64,000 nucleotides of DNA from NCBI GenBank assembly GCA_944391705.1, contig CALXUN010000007.1:1-64000 (forward strand), in the 5' to 3' direction. Below the pieces are notes generated by a model, which saw nothing but the letters and a program-made list of their open reading frames with translations, was not told where the DNA came from and did not search any database. Both the position numbers and the translations under genes were made by a program. Origin of the DNA: an uncultured Alphaproteobacteria bacterium. GTDB lineage: Bacteria; Pseudomonadota; Alphaproteobacteria; RF32; CAG-239. Below are positions 8,233 through 17,290 of this stretch, piece after piece (the first letter of the stretch is position 1; every line of letters starts with the position of its first letter).

Positions 8233-8820
8233 ATGGACGAATTAATCTTTGCCAGTCACAACCACGGCAAAATTGTCGAAATAAAACAAATGTTGGAGCC
8301 CTTAAAAATTAAGGTATTATCGGCAGAAGAAATAGAATTGCCGGATGTTGAAGAAACCGGAACGACTTTTGAAGAAAATGCCGCGCTGAAAGCTTTAACC
8401 ATAGCCGGATTAACCGGCAAGCCCTGTCTGGCTGATGATTCCGGTTTATGTGTCAATGCCCTGGGCGGCCGCCCGGGTGTTTATTCGGCGCGTTATGCCC
8501 CGAACCGTGATTTTAATCTGGCCATGGACAAGCTTTTAAACGAACTTAAAATTTCCGGAAGCACTGACCGGACAGCATATTTTGCCTGTGTGTTGGTTTT
8601 AGGCCGTCCCGACGGTTCATATAAAAGTTTTGAGGGACGCGTTAACGGCATGATTTCCGAATGTAAACATGGCAGCGGCGGCTTTGGTTTTGATCCGTTG
8701 TTTGTCCCGGACGGCTATGATGAAACCTTTGCCGAGTTGGGCGCCGATATCAAAAATAAAATTTCGCACCGCGGGCGTGCATTGCAAAAATTTATTGCTT
8801 ATTTACAGTCGTTGTCATAA
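8233..8820 (+). CDS. rdgB: XTP/dITP pyrophosphatase (HAM1/RdgB)
   Basis: The 195-residue protein hydrolyses non-canonical purine nucleoside triphosphates such as dITP and XTP, protecting DNA. Family motifs in order: FASHNHGKIVEI at the N-terminus, TFEENAALKA, LADDSGLCVNALGGRPG with the catalytic aspartates, GGFGFDPLF, and SHRGRAL. An AGGAT site lies before the ATG. In relatives hemW often follows; here addB follows after 12 bases. Confidence 0.95.
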   Translation: MDELIFASHNHGKIVEIKQMLEPLKIKVLSAEEIELPDVEETGTTFEENAALKALTIAGLTGKPCLADDSGLCVNALGGRPGVYSARYAPNRDFNLAMDKLLNELKISGSTDRTAYFACVLVLGRPDGSYKSFEGRVNGMISECKHGSGGFGFDPLFVPDGYDETFAELGADIKNKISHRGRALQKFIAYLQSLS

Positions 8821-8832
8821 CGGAGCAAAACA

Positions 8833-11775
8833 ATGGCCGGCCGTATTTACAACATTCCGCAAAGCTGCTCCTTTGTTGATGTTTTGGCGCAAAAATTCGG
8901 ACTCATGTATCAAGACAACCCTGCCGGGCTGGCCGGACTGATGTTTTTGCTTCCCAACCGCCGCGCCTGTTTGTCTTTACGTGATGCTTTTGTGCGTTTA
9001 AACGGGTTAAGGCCGACCCTGCTGCCCAAGATTATTCCGATTGGCGATTTGGAAGAAGATGAAATCAGTTTAAGGACCGGCGACGGGCCGGAAATCATAC
9101 GCCGTCTGCCCCCGGCCGTAGATGAATTTGAACGATTATTTATTTTTGCCCGCTTAATTGTTTCCAAACCGGCCGAGTACGGTCTGCCGGAAATGACAAT
9201 CAGCCAGGCGGTTTCTTTAGCCCGTGATTTGGCAAAACTGATAGACATATCCCATAATGAGCAGCTTTCTTTTGATAAACTTAAAAATCTTGTGCCGGAA
9301 CAATATGCCGTCCATTGGCAGGAAACTTTGCGCTTTTTACAGATTATCACGCAGTACTGGCCGCAAATTTTAAAAGAAAGACAAGTTGTGGATGCCGCCG
9401 AAAGAAAGAACATTCTGCTTGCGGCACAAGCTGAAATCTGGGCGGACTCTCCGCCGCCTGAAAAAATTATTGCGGCCGGCATTACGGCGGATTTTCCCGG
9501 ATATAAAAAACTGTTAAAAACAATTTTGCAGCTGCCGGAGGGTGAAGTTTATCTTTACGGCGTAGATAAGTTTTTAGACGATTCGGTTTGGGCGCAGGTT
9601 GATGAAAGTCATCCTCAGTTTGAAATCAAAAAACTGTTGGAATTTTTAAACCTTGACCGCCAAGATATAGCGGATGCCGCTTTGCCGAAAAATCCGCAGC
9701 GGGAACGCCTGGTATCCGAAGTCATGTGCCCGGCGCCGGCAACAACCGGCTGGCGGCGTTTGTCAGAACAAAAGCTTTCGCCGGAGGCAATCGCCGGTCT
9801 GCAGACAATTAATTGCGGTGATATCCGTGAAGAAGCGGCGGCCATAGCCGTCATAATGCGCCAAACCTTAAATACGCCCGGAAAAACAGCGGCATTGATT
9901 ACAACGGACCGTGAGCTTGCCCGCCGTACGGCATCGGAATTGGAACGCTGGAATATTAAGATAGACGATTCGGCAGGGCGGCCGCTGCATTTATCGCCGA
10001 CCGGAATTTTTTTACGGCTGATACCTTTTGTCATTGAATCCGGGTTTTCAGATTCGGCAATGCTGTCGCTTGTTAAAAATCCGTTTGTCCGGTTGGAAAC
10101 GGATAAATCGGTTTTGCGCCGGCAGATACGGGAATGGGAACTGGCCAAACGCCGCCCGCTTTATTCCGGGGAAAAACGTCAGATTTCAGCGGATGTCCAA
10201 GCCTGGCAGGATAAATTGCGCAAGGCTTTGGAACCGTTAACGGAATTATATACCCGGCCAAGGGCGTCATTGGAACAGTTGTTAAAAGCTCATTTGCAAG
10301 CAGCGGAAAACCTGGCGGCTGCCAAAAGTGTAGCAATGGACGGTAATTCGGAAAACAAGGCTGACAAACTTTTATGGAGCGGTGATGACGGTCGTGCTGC
10401 GGCGGCATTTTTCAGCCGTCTTCTGCCGCAGGCAGAAACTTTGGGTGAAATTGAACCTATCCAGTATGCGTCGCTGTTAACGGTTTTGTTGTCGGCACAG
10501 ACGGTACGCGCCGGTTACGGAACTCATCCGCGATTAAAAATATTGGGCCCGATTGAGGCGCGTTTCAACCATTATGATACGGTTATTATCGGCGGGGTTA
10601 ATGAAGGCATCTGGCCGGATTTACCCGGAAGCGACCCTTGGCTGTCCCGTCCGATGAAAAAAGATTTCGGAATGTCTTTGCCTGAAAAGGCCGTCGGTAT
10701 TACGGCGGCGGATTTCAGCCAGCTGCTGTGTGCGCCCGAAGTATATTTAACCCGTGCCGACCGGGTCAATGGTACGCCGATGAATAAATCACGCTGGCTG
10801 CTGCGACTGGAAACGGTTTTAAGAGCTTGTGCTTTTCCGGAGGATATTCTTGAAAACACTTTGTACCGCCGACTTGCCCGACAGCTTGTTAAAGCACCGC
10901 AAAGCGAAAATATTACCCCGCCGGCGCCATGCCCGCCCGTATCGGCTCGTCCGCGCCGCTTATCGGCCAGTGCCGTGGAAAAGCTGATGCGTGACCCCTA
11001 TGAAATATATGCTTCCAGAATTTTGCATTTAAAACCTCTGGATGAGCTGGATATGAAGCTCTCCCCCGGCGATTACGGTAATATCGTTCACCGGATTTTG
11101 GAAATATTTAATACCCGCTACCCGGCACAACTTCCGGAAAATGCCCGGGAAGAGATTTTGGCAATCGGCGCCCGGGAATTTCAAAACAGTGAAATAGCGC
11201 CGGAAGTCCGGGCTTTTTGGTGGCCGAGATTTGAAAGTATGGTCACCTGGGTTTTACAAACAGAAGAATTGTACCGGCAGAACATTGCCCGTGTTTACAG
11301 CGAAGTTAAGGGACAAATGGAATGGGAAGCGCCGGCCGGAAAATTTACGGTTGAGGCACGGGCAGACCGGATAGATATAACAAAAGACGGCACCATTAAT
11401 ATCATTGACTATAAAACCGGCGAACCGCGTAGTCAAAAAGAAGTCCAAGCCGGCTATGCCCCGCAACTGCCGATAGAAGGTTTGATTGCCCTAAACGGCG
11501 GATTTTATGATAAAGAGCAAAAACCAATAGCCGCAACCGTTGTCGAAAGGCTGATTTATTGGAAATTAGGAGTTAAAAAGACCGAGATTCCGCTCTCAAA
11601 CGGCACACTTTTGGCAGATATAGAAAAAAAACTGAAAAAACTTATTTATGAATTTGATTTTGAAACCACACCGTATCTGGCGCGACCAAACCCGAAACAC
11701 CTGCTGAAATATTCCGATTATGAACATCTGGCGCGGGTTAAGGAGTGGTCGGTGCATGAGGATGATGGAGAATAG
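8833..11775 (+). CDS. addB: Double-strand break repair protein AddB
   Basis: The 980-residue protein matches the alphaproteobacterial AddB type. It opens with the inactivated helicase-like region (LMFLLPNRRACLSLRDAF) and ends with a RecB-type nuclease: FTVEARADRIDI, then INIIDYKTGEP, then APQLPIEGL, which supplies the metal-binding Asp and the D-Y-K-T-G lysine. With AddA it forms the helicase-nuclease that resects double-strand breaks to Chi-like sites for RecA. The start has a GGAG site, and the stop lies three bases before addA, so the two subunits are translationally linked. Confidence 0.9.
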   Translation: MAGRIYNIPQSCSFVDVLAQKFGLMYQDNPAGLAGLMFLLPNRRACLSLRDAFVRLNGLRPTLLPKIIPIGDLEEDEISLRTGDGPEIIRRLPPAVDEFERLFIFARLIVSKPAEYGLPEMTISQAVSLARDLAKLIDISHNEQLSFDKLKNLVPEQYAVHWQETLRFLQIITQYWPQILKERQVVDAAERKNILLAAQAEIWADSPPPEKIIAAGITADFPGYKKLLKTILQLPEGEVYLYGVDKFLDDSVWAQVDESHPQFEIKKLLEFLNLDRQDIADAALPKNPQRERLVSEVMCPAPATTGWRRLSEQKLSPEAIAGLQTINCGDIREEAAAIAVIMRQTLNTPGKTAALITTDRELARRTASELERWNIKIDDSAGRPLHLSPTGIFLRLIPFVIESGFSDSAMLSLVKNPFVRLETDKSVLRRQIREWELAKRRPLYSGEKRQISADVQAWQDKLRKALEPLTELYTRPRASLEQLLKAHLQAAENLAAAKSVAMDGNSENKADKLLWSGDDGRAAAAFFSRLLPQAETLGEIEPIQYASLLTVLLSAQTVRAGYGTHPRLKILGPIEARFNHYDTVIIGGVNEGIWPDLPGSDPWLSRPMKKDFGMSLPEKAVGITAADFSQLLCAPEVYLTRADRVNGTPMNKSRWLLRLETVLRACAFPEDILENTLYRRLARQLVKAPQSENITPPAPCPPVSARPRRLSASAVEKLMRDPYEIYASRILHLKPLDELDMKLSPGDYGNIVHRILEIFNTRYPAQLPENAREEILAIGAREFQNSEIAPEVRAFWWPRFESMVTWVLQTEELYRQNIARVYSEVKGQMEWEAPAGKFTVEARADRIDITKDGTINIIDYKTGEPRSQKEVQAGYAPQLPIEGLIALNGGFYDKEQKPIAATVVERLIYWKLGVKKTEIPLSNGTLLADIEKKLKKLIYEFDFETTPYLARPNPKHLLKYSDYEHLARVKEWSVHEDDGE

Positions 11776-11778
11776 GCT

Positions 11779-14700
11779 ATGCCGGAAAATAAAGAAATTT
11801 CAGCAAGAAAAGAAAATTTAAGTAAAATTGCCCGCCGCCAGCAGGGAAAAGCGGCAAATCCTGAACTTTCGGTATGGGTTGAAGCTTCAGCCGGCACGGG
11901 AAAAACCAAGGTTTTGTCCGATCGTGTGTTACGGCTGCTTTTAGACGGCGTGGAACCGACAAAAATTTTGTGCCTGACGTATACCAAAGCAGCGGCGGTG
12001 GAAATGAATGCCCGTATTTCTGCCCGGTTGGCAAAATGGGCGGTTATTGCCGACAATGAATTGGATGAAGAATTGGAAAAACTGCTGGAAAGTTTCCCTG
12101 ATAAAAAACAATATGATACGATTATCGCCCGCGCCCGCACGCTGTTTGCCACATTGCTTGATGTTCCGGGCGGCATGAAAATTCAGACCATACACAGCTT
12201 TTGTCAGGAAATATTGAAACGGTTTCCGTTAGAAGCCGGCATTTCACCCTATTTTTCGGTCATGGATGACCGGATGTCGGCAGAAGCTTTGGATAAAATA
12301 TGTCAGGAATTGATTTTAGAGGTTGAACAGGCGCCCGAAACGGAAACCGGGCAGGCAATTTCTTATCTGACCCGGCATATCAGGGAGTTTAAATTTCCGG
12401 AATTGCTAAAAACGTTGGCGGATAACCGTAATAAATTGACGCAAATGCTTTCCGGTTACAAAAATTTTGCAGATTTCTTACATGAATTAAGCCGCCGGCT
12501 GAACGTCCGGGAAGATGAAACGGAAGAAACGGCGCATGCTGAATTTTACACTTCTCTTAATAAAGATATTATAGAAAAAGCTGCCGGTATCTTGATGCAA
12601 GGTTCTAAGCAAGATAAGAATAACGGAACGGTTTTGTATGAAACAATAAAAAAATACGATTATGAAAAATACAAGAATGTGTTTTTAACCCAGGATGGCA
12701 AGATTCGTGCAACACTGGCGCATAAGGAAGCCGTAAAAATTTATCAGGAAATAACGGAGGTTATGCAAAATCTGGCGCAGGAAATTTTGATTCTGGAAGA
12801 AAAACTGCTGCGGATACGCCTGTACGCCTCCACCCGGGCGGTTATGGTGGTGGCCGCCCGCCTGTCGGAAGCGTATCATATTTATAAGCAAAAAAATGCC
12901 CGGCTTGATTATGAGGATTTGATAGTTATAACCCGAAAACTCCTGGAAGATAAAAACGTGGCAGACTGGGTTTTATTTAAATTAGACGGCGGCATCAGCC
13001 ATGTTTTGATTGATGAAGCCCAAGACACATCGCCAAACCAATGGGCAATTGTTAAAGCCCTGACGGCAGAGTTTTTTGCAGGCCTCGGCCGGGAAGGCAA
13101 AAAACGGACGGTCTTTGCCGTTGGCGACCGTAAACAGTCAATATACAGTTTTCAGGGTGCCGACCCGGAAGAATTTGACCGGATGCGCCGTTATTTTTCT
13201 AAAAATTCCGCTGATTTCTCCACCGTCCGGCTGGATGTTTCGTTTCGTTCCACGAAAGCGGTTCTGGAAACGGTCAATAATTTGTTTTCACTGCCGGAAG
13301 CGGCGTCGGGGGTTGTGGCAGAAGGTAAAGGGACAGAGCATATACCGTACCGACTGGGAGAAGCGGGAAGGGTTGAAATCTGGCCCCTGGCTGAAGGCGA
13401 AGAAGAAAGCGAAGATATCTGGTATCCGCCGGTGGAACGTCATACTAAAATTTCTGCCAGTACCCGCTTAGCCGGCCAGATTGCCCGGAAAATTTCACAG
13501 ATGGTTAAAGAAGGAGAGCTTTTGGCTTCAAAAGGTCGTCCGCTGCAGTATGGTGATTTTATGGTTCTGGTGCAGCGGCGTAATTCTTTCATGGAAGAGT
13601 TTGTCCGTGAATGTAAAAAAGAAGGCGTTGCCGTTACCGGCGTTGATAAACTTAAACTTTTGGAGCAAATAGCGGTGGAAGATTTGCTTTCGCTCGGGCG
13701 TTTCCTTTTATTGCCGCAGGATGATTTAAGTCTGGCGGAAATTCTGAAATCTCCGCTGTTTGGTTTAACCGATGACGATTTGTTTAAATTGTGCTATAAT
13801 CGGGGAAACATGTCCTTATGGAGCCGTCTTAATGCGGATAAGGCATATCAGGAACCGGCATCGGTTCTTTCCGCTCTTTTAAACAGAGCGGATTATATCC
13901 GTCCGTTTGAACTTTACAGCCTTGTTTTAAGTACGCTTGACGGCCGTAAAAAATTTGTTGCCCGGTTAGGCGCAGAGGCTGAAGATGCATTGGATGAATT
14001 TATAAACCTGACACTTCGTTTTGAAGAAGAGCATATTCCCAATCTGCAAAATTTTTTAGCCTGGATAACGGCCGATGATATTGAAGTCAAAAGAGAGCTT
14101 GAACAGGCAGAAGACAATGCGGTACGGATTATGACCGTACATGGTTCCAAAGGCTTGCAGGCACCTGTCGTGATTTTGCCGGATACCGTGCGGCTGCCAA
14201 ACATCAAAAAATCTGCCGGATTAATGTGGGATAAAGATAATATGGCTTATTATCCGCTATCCGGCAACGATTATGATGCCGGCTGCGCAATGTTGTATGA
14301 ACAAGAAAAAAACAAAGCTTTTGATGAATACCGCCGGTTGCTGTATGTTGCATTGACCCGGGCGGAAGACCGGTTGTATATCTGCGGTTATAAAGGAAAA
14401 AACAATCCTGATGAACGTTCCTGGTATGAATTATGCCGGAAAACGCTGGAAGAATGCGGCAATGCTGAAGCAGACGGTTCGCTTTCTTATACCTGCGCAC
14501 AGGAAAATGAAGTAGCAGAAGAGAAAAGAAAAGCACCGCCGAAAGAAGAAACACCGGCTGAACCCTGGTTATGGCAGGAGGCTTTGGAAGAAAGCCCGCT
14601 GGCTAAACCCTATACGCCGTCGCACCCTGATGATGAAGAGCTTGATTTGCCGGCAGCATCTCCGCTGGTTGATAATGGAAAGTATTACCGCCGCGGTCTG

Positions 14701-15150
14701 CTGATGCACCGGCTGTTGCAGTTTTTACCTGCGGATGCCGATATAACAAAAAAAGACAGTTTAATCGATTCTTTTTTGCAAAAGAATGCGGCAGATATGC
14801 CCTCAAAGTTCCACCGGCAGATTAAAACGGAAATATTGCGAATTCTGACGGACAATAAATTTAAATTTATTTTCGGCCCCGGTTCCCGGGCGGAAGTTCC
14901 GGTTATGGGCGAAGTCGACGGCCGGATTGTTTCAGCTCAGATTGACCGTCTGGTTATATCCAAAGATAAAATAACGGTTGTTGATTTCAAAACCAATTGT
15001 CCGCCGGCCGAAACAACGGATAAAGTTCCGGCAGCATATAAAAAACAGTTGGCGGTTTATAAACAGCTGATAGAAAAGATTTATCCCGGATATCCGGTTG
15101 AAACCTTTATTTTATGGACCAATTCGGCAAATTTGATGAAGATTGCTTAA
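11779..15150 (+). CDS. addA: Double-strand break repair helicase AddA
   Basis: The 1123-residue UvrD-family helicase-nuclease has Walker A EASAGTGKTKVLSDR, motif II LIDEAQDTSPNQW, motif III/IV region GDRKQSIYSFQGADP, a VRIMTVHGSKGLQ motif V and ALTRAEDRLYI motif VI. The C-terminal nuclease reads VDGRIVSAQIDRLV, VVDFKTN and KKQLAVYK. It is the ATP-driven motor of the AddAB resection complex. It directly follows addB and precedes trxA, the usual alphaproteobacterial order. Confidence 0.94.
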   Translation: MPENKEISARKENLSKIARRQQGKAANPELSVWVEASAGTGKTKVLSDRVLRLLLDGVEPTKILCLTYTKAAAVEMNARISARLAKWAVIADNELDEELEKLLESFPDKKQYDTIIARARTLFATLLDVPGGMKIQTIHSFCQEILKRFPLEAGISPYFSVMDDRMSAEALDKICQELILEVEQAPETETGQAISYLTRHIREFKFPELLKTLADNRNKLTQMLSGYKNFADFLHELSRRLNVREDETEETAHAEFYTSLNKDIIEKAAGILMQGSKQDKNNGTVLYETIKKYDYEKYKNVFLTQDGKIRATLAHKEAVKIYQEITEVMQNLAQEILILEEKLLRIRLYASTRAVMVVAARLSEAYHIYKQKNARLDYEDLIVITRKLLEDKNVADWVLFKLDGGISHVLIDEAQDTSPNQWAIVKALTAEFFAGLGREGKKRTVFAVGDRKQSIYSFQGADPEEFDRMRRYFSKNSADFSTVRLDVSFRSTKAVLETVNNLFSLPEAASGVVAEGKGTEHIPYRLGEAGRVEIWPLAEGEEESEDIWYPPVERHTKISASTRLAGQIARKISQMVKEGELLASKGRPLQYGDFMVLVQRRNSFMEEFVRECKKEGVAVTGVDKLKLLEQIAVEDLLSLGRFLLLPQDDLSLAEILKSPLFGLTDDDLFKLCYNRGNMSLWSRLNADKAYQEPASVLSALLNRADYIRPFELYSLVLSTLDGRKKFVARLGAEAEDALDEFINLTLRFEEEHIPNLQNFLAWITADDIEVKRELEQAEDNAVRIMTVHGSKGLQAPVVILPDTVRLPNIKKSAGLMWDKDNMAYYPLSGNDYDAGCAMLYEQEKNKAFDEYRRLLYVALTRAEDRLYICGYKGKNNPDERSWYELCRKTLEECGNAEADGSLSYTCAQENEVAEEKRKAPPKEETPAEPWLWQEALEESPLAKPYTPSHPDDEELDLPAASPLVDNGKYYRRGLLMHRLLQFLPADADITKKDSLIDSFLQKNAADMPSKFHRQIKTEILRILTDNKFKFIFGPGSRAEVPVMGEVDGRIVSAQIDRLVISKDKITVVDFKTNCPPAETTDKVPAAYKKQLAVYKQLIEKIYPGYPVETFILWTNSANLMKIA

Positions 15151-15241
15151 ATTAAAGGTTGTTTTTAGAATATTTGGCTTTAATATAAGAAACAAACATA
15201 CTATATAAAAAGAAGACAATTTTTTTAGAAAGGGAAAAAAT

Positions 15242-15556
15242 ATGCTTTCAATCAGTGATAATCAATTTCAAAGTGAAGTTTTGAATTCAAAAGGACTGGT
15301 TTTGGTTGACTTTTGGGCAGAATGGTGCGGCCCGTGCCGCCAACTCGGCCCGGTTCTGGAAGAAGTTTCCAAGGAAATGGGAAATGATGTTAAAATTTGT
15401 AAGATGAATGTCGATGAAGCGCCGAATACGGCTGCTCAATACGGGATTCGCAGCATTCCGACCATGTTTTTGTTTAAAGACGGCAAACAGGTAGATGTCA
15501 AAATCGGTTTTAATTCCCAGGCTTCAATTGTTTCCTGGCTTAATTCCCATAAATAA
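15242..15556 (+). CDS. trxA: Thioredoxin
   Basis: The 104-residue cytoplasmic thioredoxin has the canonical Cys29-Gly-Pro-Cys32 active site in FWAEWCGPCRQL and the cis-proline in IRSIPTMFLF. It reduces disulfides in ribonucleotide reductase and other enzymes. An AGAAAGGG ribosome-binding site lies 7-8 bases before the ATG. The 91-base gap after addA may hold its own promoter. A strong terminator follows. Confidence 0.97.
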   Translation: MLSISDNQFQSEVLNSKGLVLVDFWAEWCGPCRQLGPVLEEVSKEMGNDVKICKMNVDEAPNTAAQYGIRSIPTMFLFKDGKQVDVKIGFNSQASIVSWLNSHK

Positions 15557-15570
15557 AAGATAAGTTGTTT

Positions 15571-15610
15571 AACATTAAAAAATCCGGGAATGTCCGGATT
15601 TTTTAATGTT
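15571..15610 (+). terminator. Intrinsic terminator after trxA
   Basis: A perfect 17-base stem (15571-15587 with 15594-15610) closes a six-base loop. The GC core CCGG is next to the loop and the 3' arm carries a run of six T. It ends the aroK-to-trxA block and separates it from the secretion locus. Confidence 0.9.
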
Positions 15611-15690
15611 TTTGTAATTTTATTTTGATTGAATTATTTATAATAATAAATTAAAATCATTCCAGTTTTAAAAAGTGAGGGTGTAAATTA

Positions 15691-16650
15691 ATGGTCAAAA
15701 TTAATGATATATTTTTCTCGGATATTTATATTACGCCGGAAAAAGTGGCATATATTCCCGATGATTTGACTGAAAACGGTTTGCAGATATTTGTCGCTTC
15801 CGATTTTGAAGAGTTTTATAAACTCGTAGAGGATTCTTATGAAGGGAATTCAAGTTATTCGGTTTTATATGAAAACGTATTTTTCCGGGTAGAACGCAGC
15901 ATGACCGTAACCGGTGTTCAGTATTGTATCCGTAAAATGCCTAAAGTTGTTCCGGATTTTAACACCTTGGGGTACCGAAAAGAATTGGCAGTATACCTTA
16001 ATAATTTGTGTAAAGCATCCGGATTGATTTTATGGGCCGGCGCAACCGGTTCGGGTAAAACGACATCCATTTCTTCTTTATTGAAGGAATTTTTAGTCCG
16101 CGAAGGCGGTTTTGCCTATACGATTGAAGATCCGTCAGAAATGCCGCTTGACGGCGAGTACACGGCATTAAACGGTTCATTTGGTTTATGTAAACAAACT
16201 CAGCCGATAAACAACAATTGGGGTGAATCTCTAAAGTCGGCATTGCGTTCTAAACCACGTTATATTATGGTCGGTGAGATTCGCACCCCTGATGCTGCCA
16301 GTGAATGCCTTCGTGCCGCGACATCCGGACACTTGGTATTATCTACCATTCACGCTAACAATATTCCGGATGCCATTAACTCTCTGGTAAAATACGCTTC
16401 TTCGGCCGATATGAGTGAATCATTGGCATATGACCTTTTGTCCCGCGGTATATTGGCTGTTTTGCACCAGTCTTTGCGCGGAGTTGGGCATAAAACACCG
16501 ATTTTGCGCTTCTTGTTTGCCAATCCGGACACAACCAGAGGCTGTCAGGTCAGAAGCATTATCAAAAGCGGAAAGTTAAACCTGGCAACACCGATTGAAA
16601 CCCAAATGACACGTATGGCACAAGGACGGCCGCTGTTTGAGGATATGTAG
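15691..16650 (+). CDS. PilT/DotB-like secretion ATPase
   Basis: The 319-residue hexameric-type ATPase has an N-terminal domain, Walker A GATGSGKTTSI (about 115-125), the Asp box TIEDPSEMPL, Walker B RYIMVGEIRTPDAA and the His box STIHANN. This is the PilT/VirB11/GspE superfamily. It is compact and lacks the CxxC zinc motif of GspE, so it is closer to PilT or DotB/TraJ than to PilQ. Plasmid R64 thin-pilus operons encode PilQ but no PilT, while their transfer region encodes the DotB-like TraJ. It faces the pilus operon convergently. It could retract the thin pilus or be a second motor for the VirB system. A GAGGGTG site supports the start. Confidence 0.75.
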   Translation: MVKINDIFFSDIYITPEKVAYIPDDLTENGLQIFVASDFEEFYKLVEDSYEGNSSYSVLYENVFFRVERSMTVTGVQYCIRKMPKVVPDFNTLGYRKELAVYLNNLCKASGLILWAGATGSGKTTSISSLLKEFLVREGGFAYTIEDPSEMPLDGEYTALNGSFGLCKQTQPINNNWGESLKSALRSKPRYIMVGEIRTPDAASECLRAATSGHLVLSTIHANNIPDAINSLVKYASSADMSESLAYDLLSRGILAVLHQSLRGVGHKTPILRFLFANPDTTRGCQVRSIIKSGKLNLATPIETQMTRMAQGRPLFEDM

Positions 16651-16660
16651 TCATCACAAT

Positions 16661-16689
16661 AAAAAATTCCGGATTTTCCGGAATTTTTT
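16661..16689. terminator. Bidirectional terminator between ATPase gene and pilS
   Basis: Twelve-base arms (16661-16672 and 16678-16689) pair perfectly around a five-base loop. The arms carry A and T runs at both ends, so the hairpin works in both directions. It stops the plus-strand ATPase transcript and the minus-strand pilus operon. Confidence 0.85.
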
Positions 16690-16698
16690 TTAATTATT

Positions 16699-17289
16699 TT
16701 ATTCAAATATCCAACTAATATTATTTTTATTCTTGCAAAAATTTTCAGCAGCCTTTTCTGTTATCGGCAAAGGATTATTACCCCCCCATTCAAATGTCTC
16801 CGTCTTATCAGAAACAGTCAACATAATTTTCAGAAGTCCCAAATGTTCTTCCTTTTTAAAAGGATGTGAAAGCATGGCCACACAAGCCGTTTTGCTTAAA
16901 TTCGGGATAGTTATCATAAAATTGCGCTGACCGGGCATAACCATGTTGCCGTCAGCATCCTGGCCAAGAATAACTTCCCGGCCGATAGCGCTGATAACTT
17001 TATCATGATGCAACATAGATACAGGCACTAATTTGTTTTTCAAAGCACTGGCCGTATCCAAGCCCCAGTAATCCGGCCGGACTTTATAATGATTGCGGAT
17101 ATTTCCGGCCAATTCGGTTAATTCCTGATGAGCCGTTTGAAAGTGTTTTTTTTGTCCCGGCTGCAAGAGCATAACCGTTACCAAAACCAAAAGCAAAACC
17201 CCTGCAAATCCCCACAGATATTTATTGTGAAAAATTTCCCGGAGTTTTGCTTTGTTAAAGTTTATGATACCAGCCATACGGTCAAACAT
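16699..17289 (-). CDS. pilS: PilS-like thin-pilus pilin
   Basis: The protein is 196 residues from the ATG at 17289, which has a GGAGG site six bases upstream; a longer reading frame inside pilR is not needed. A cytoplasmic basic segment (INFNKAKLREIFHNK) precedes one membrane helix (WGFAGVLLLVLVTVMLL). The globular part has two cysteines in the places typical of the PilS family, in SKTACVAM and near the end (AENFCKNKNNISWIF). This fits the major type IVb pilin of R64-like thin pili. A glycine before Phe could be the prepilin peptidase site, but the usual Glu at position 5 is missing. It is the last gene of the operon and starts two bases after pilR stops. Confidence 0.65.
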   Translation of the reverse strand: MFDRMAGIINFNKAKLREIFHNKYLWGFAGVLLLVLVTVMLLQPGQKKHFQTAHQELTELAGNIRNHYKVRPDYWGLDTASALKNKLVPVSMLHHDKVISAIGREVILGQDADGNMVMPGQRNFMITIPNLSKTACVAMLSHPFKKEEHLGLLKIMLTVSDKTETFEWGGNNPLPITEKAAENFCKNKNNISWIFE

Positions 17290-17290
17290 T

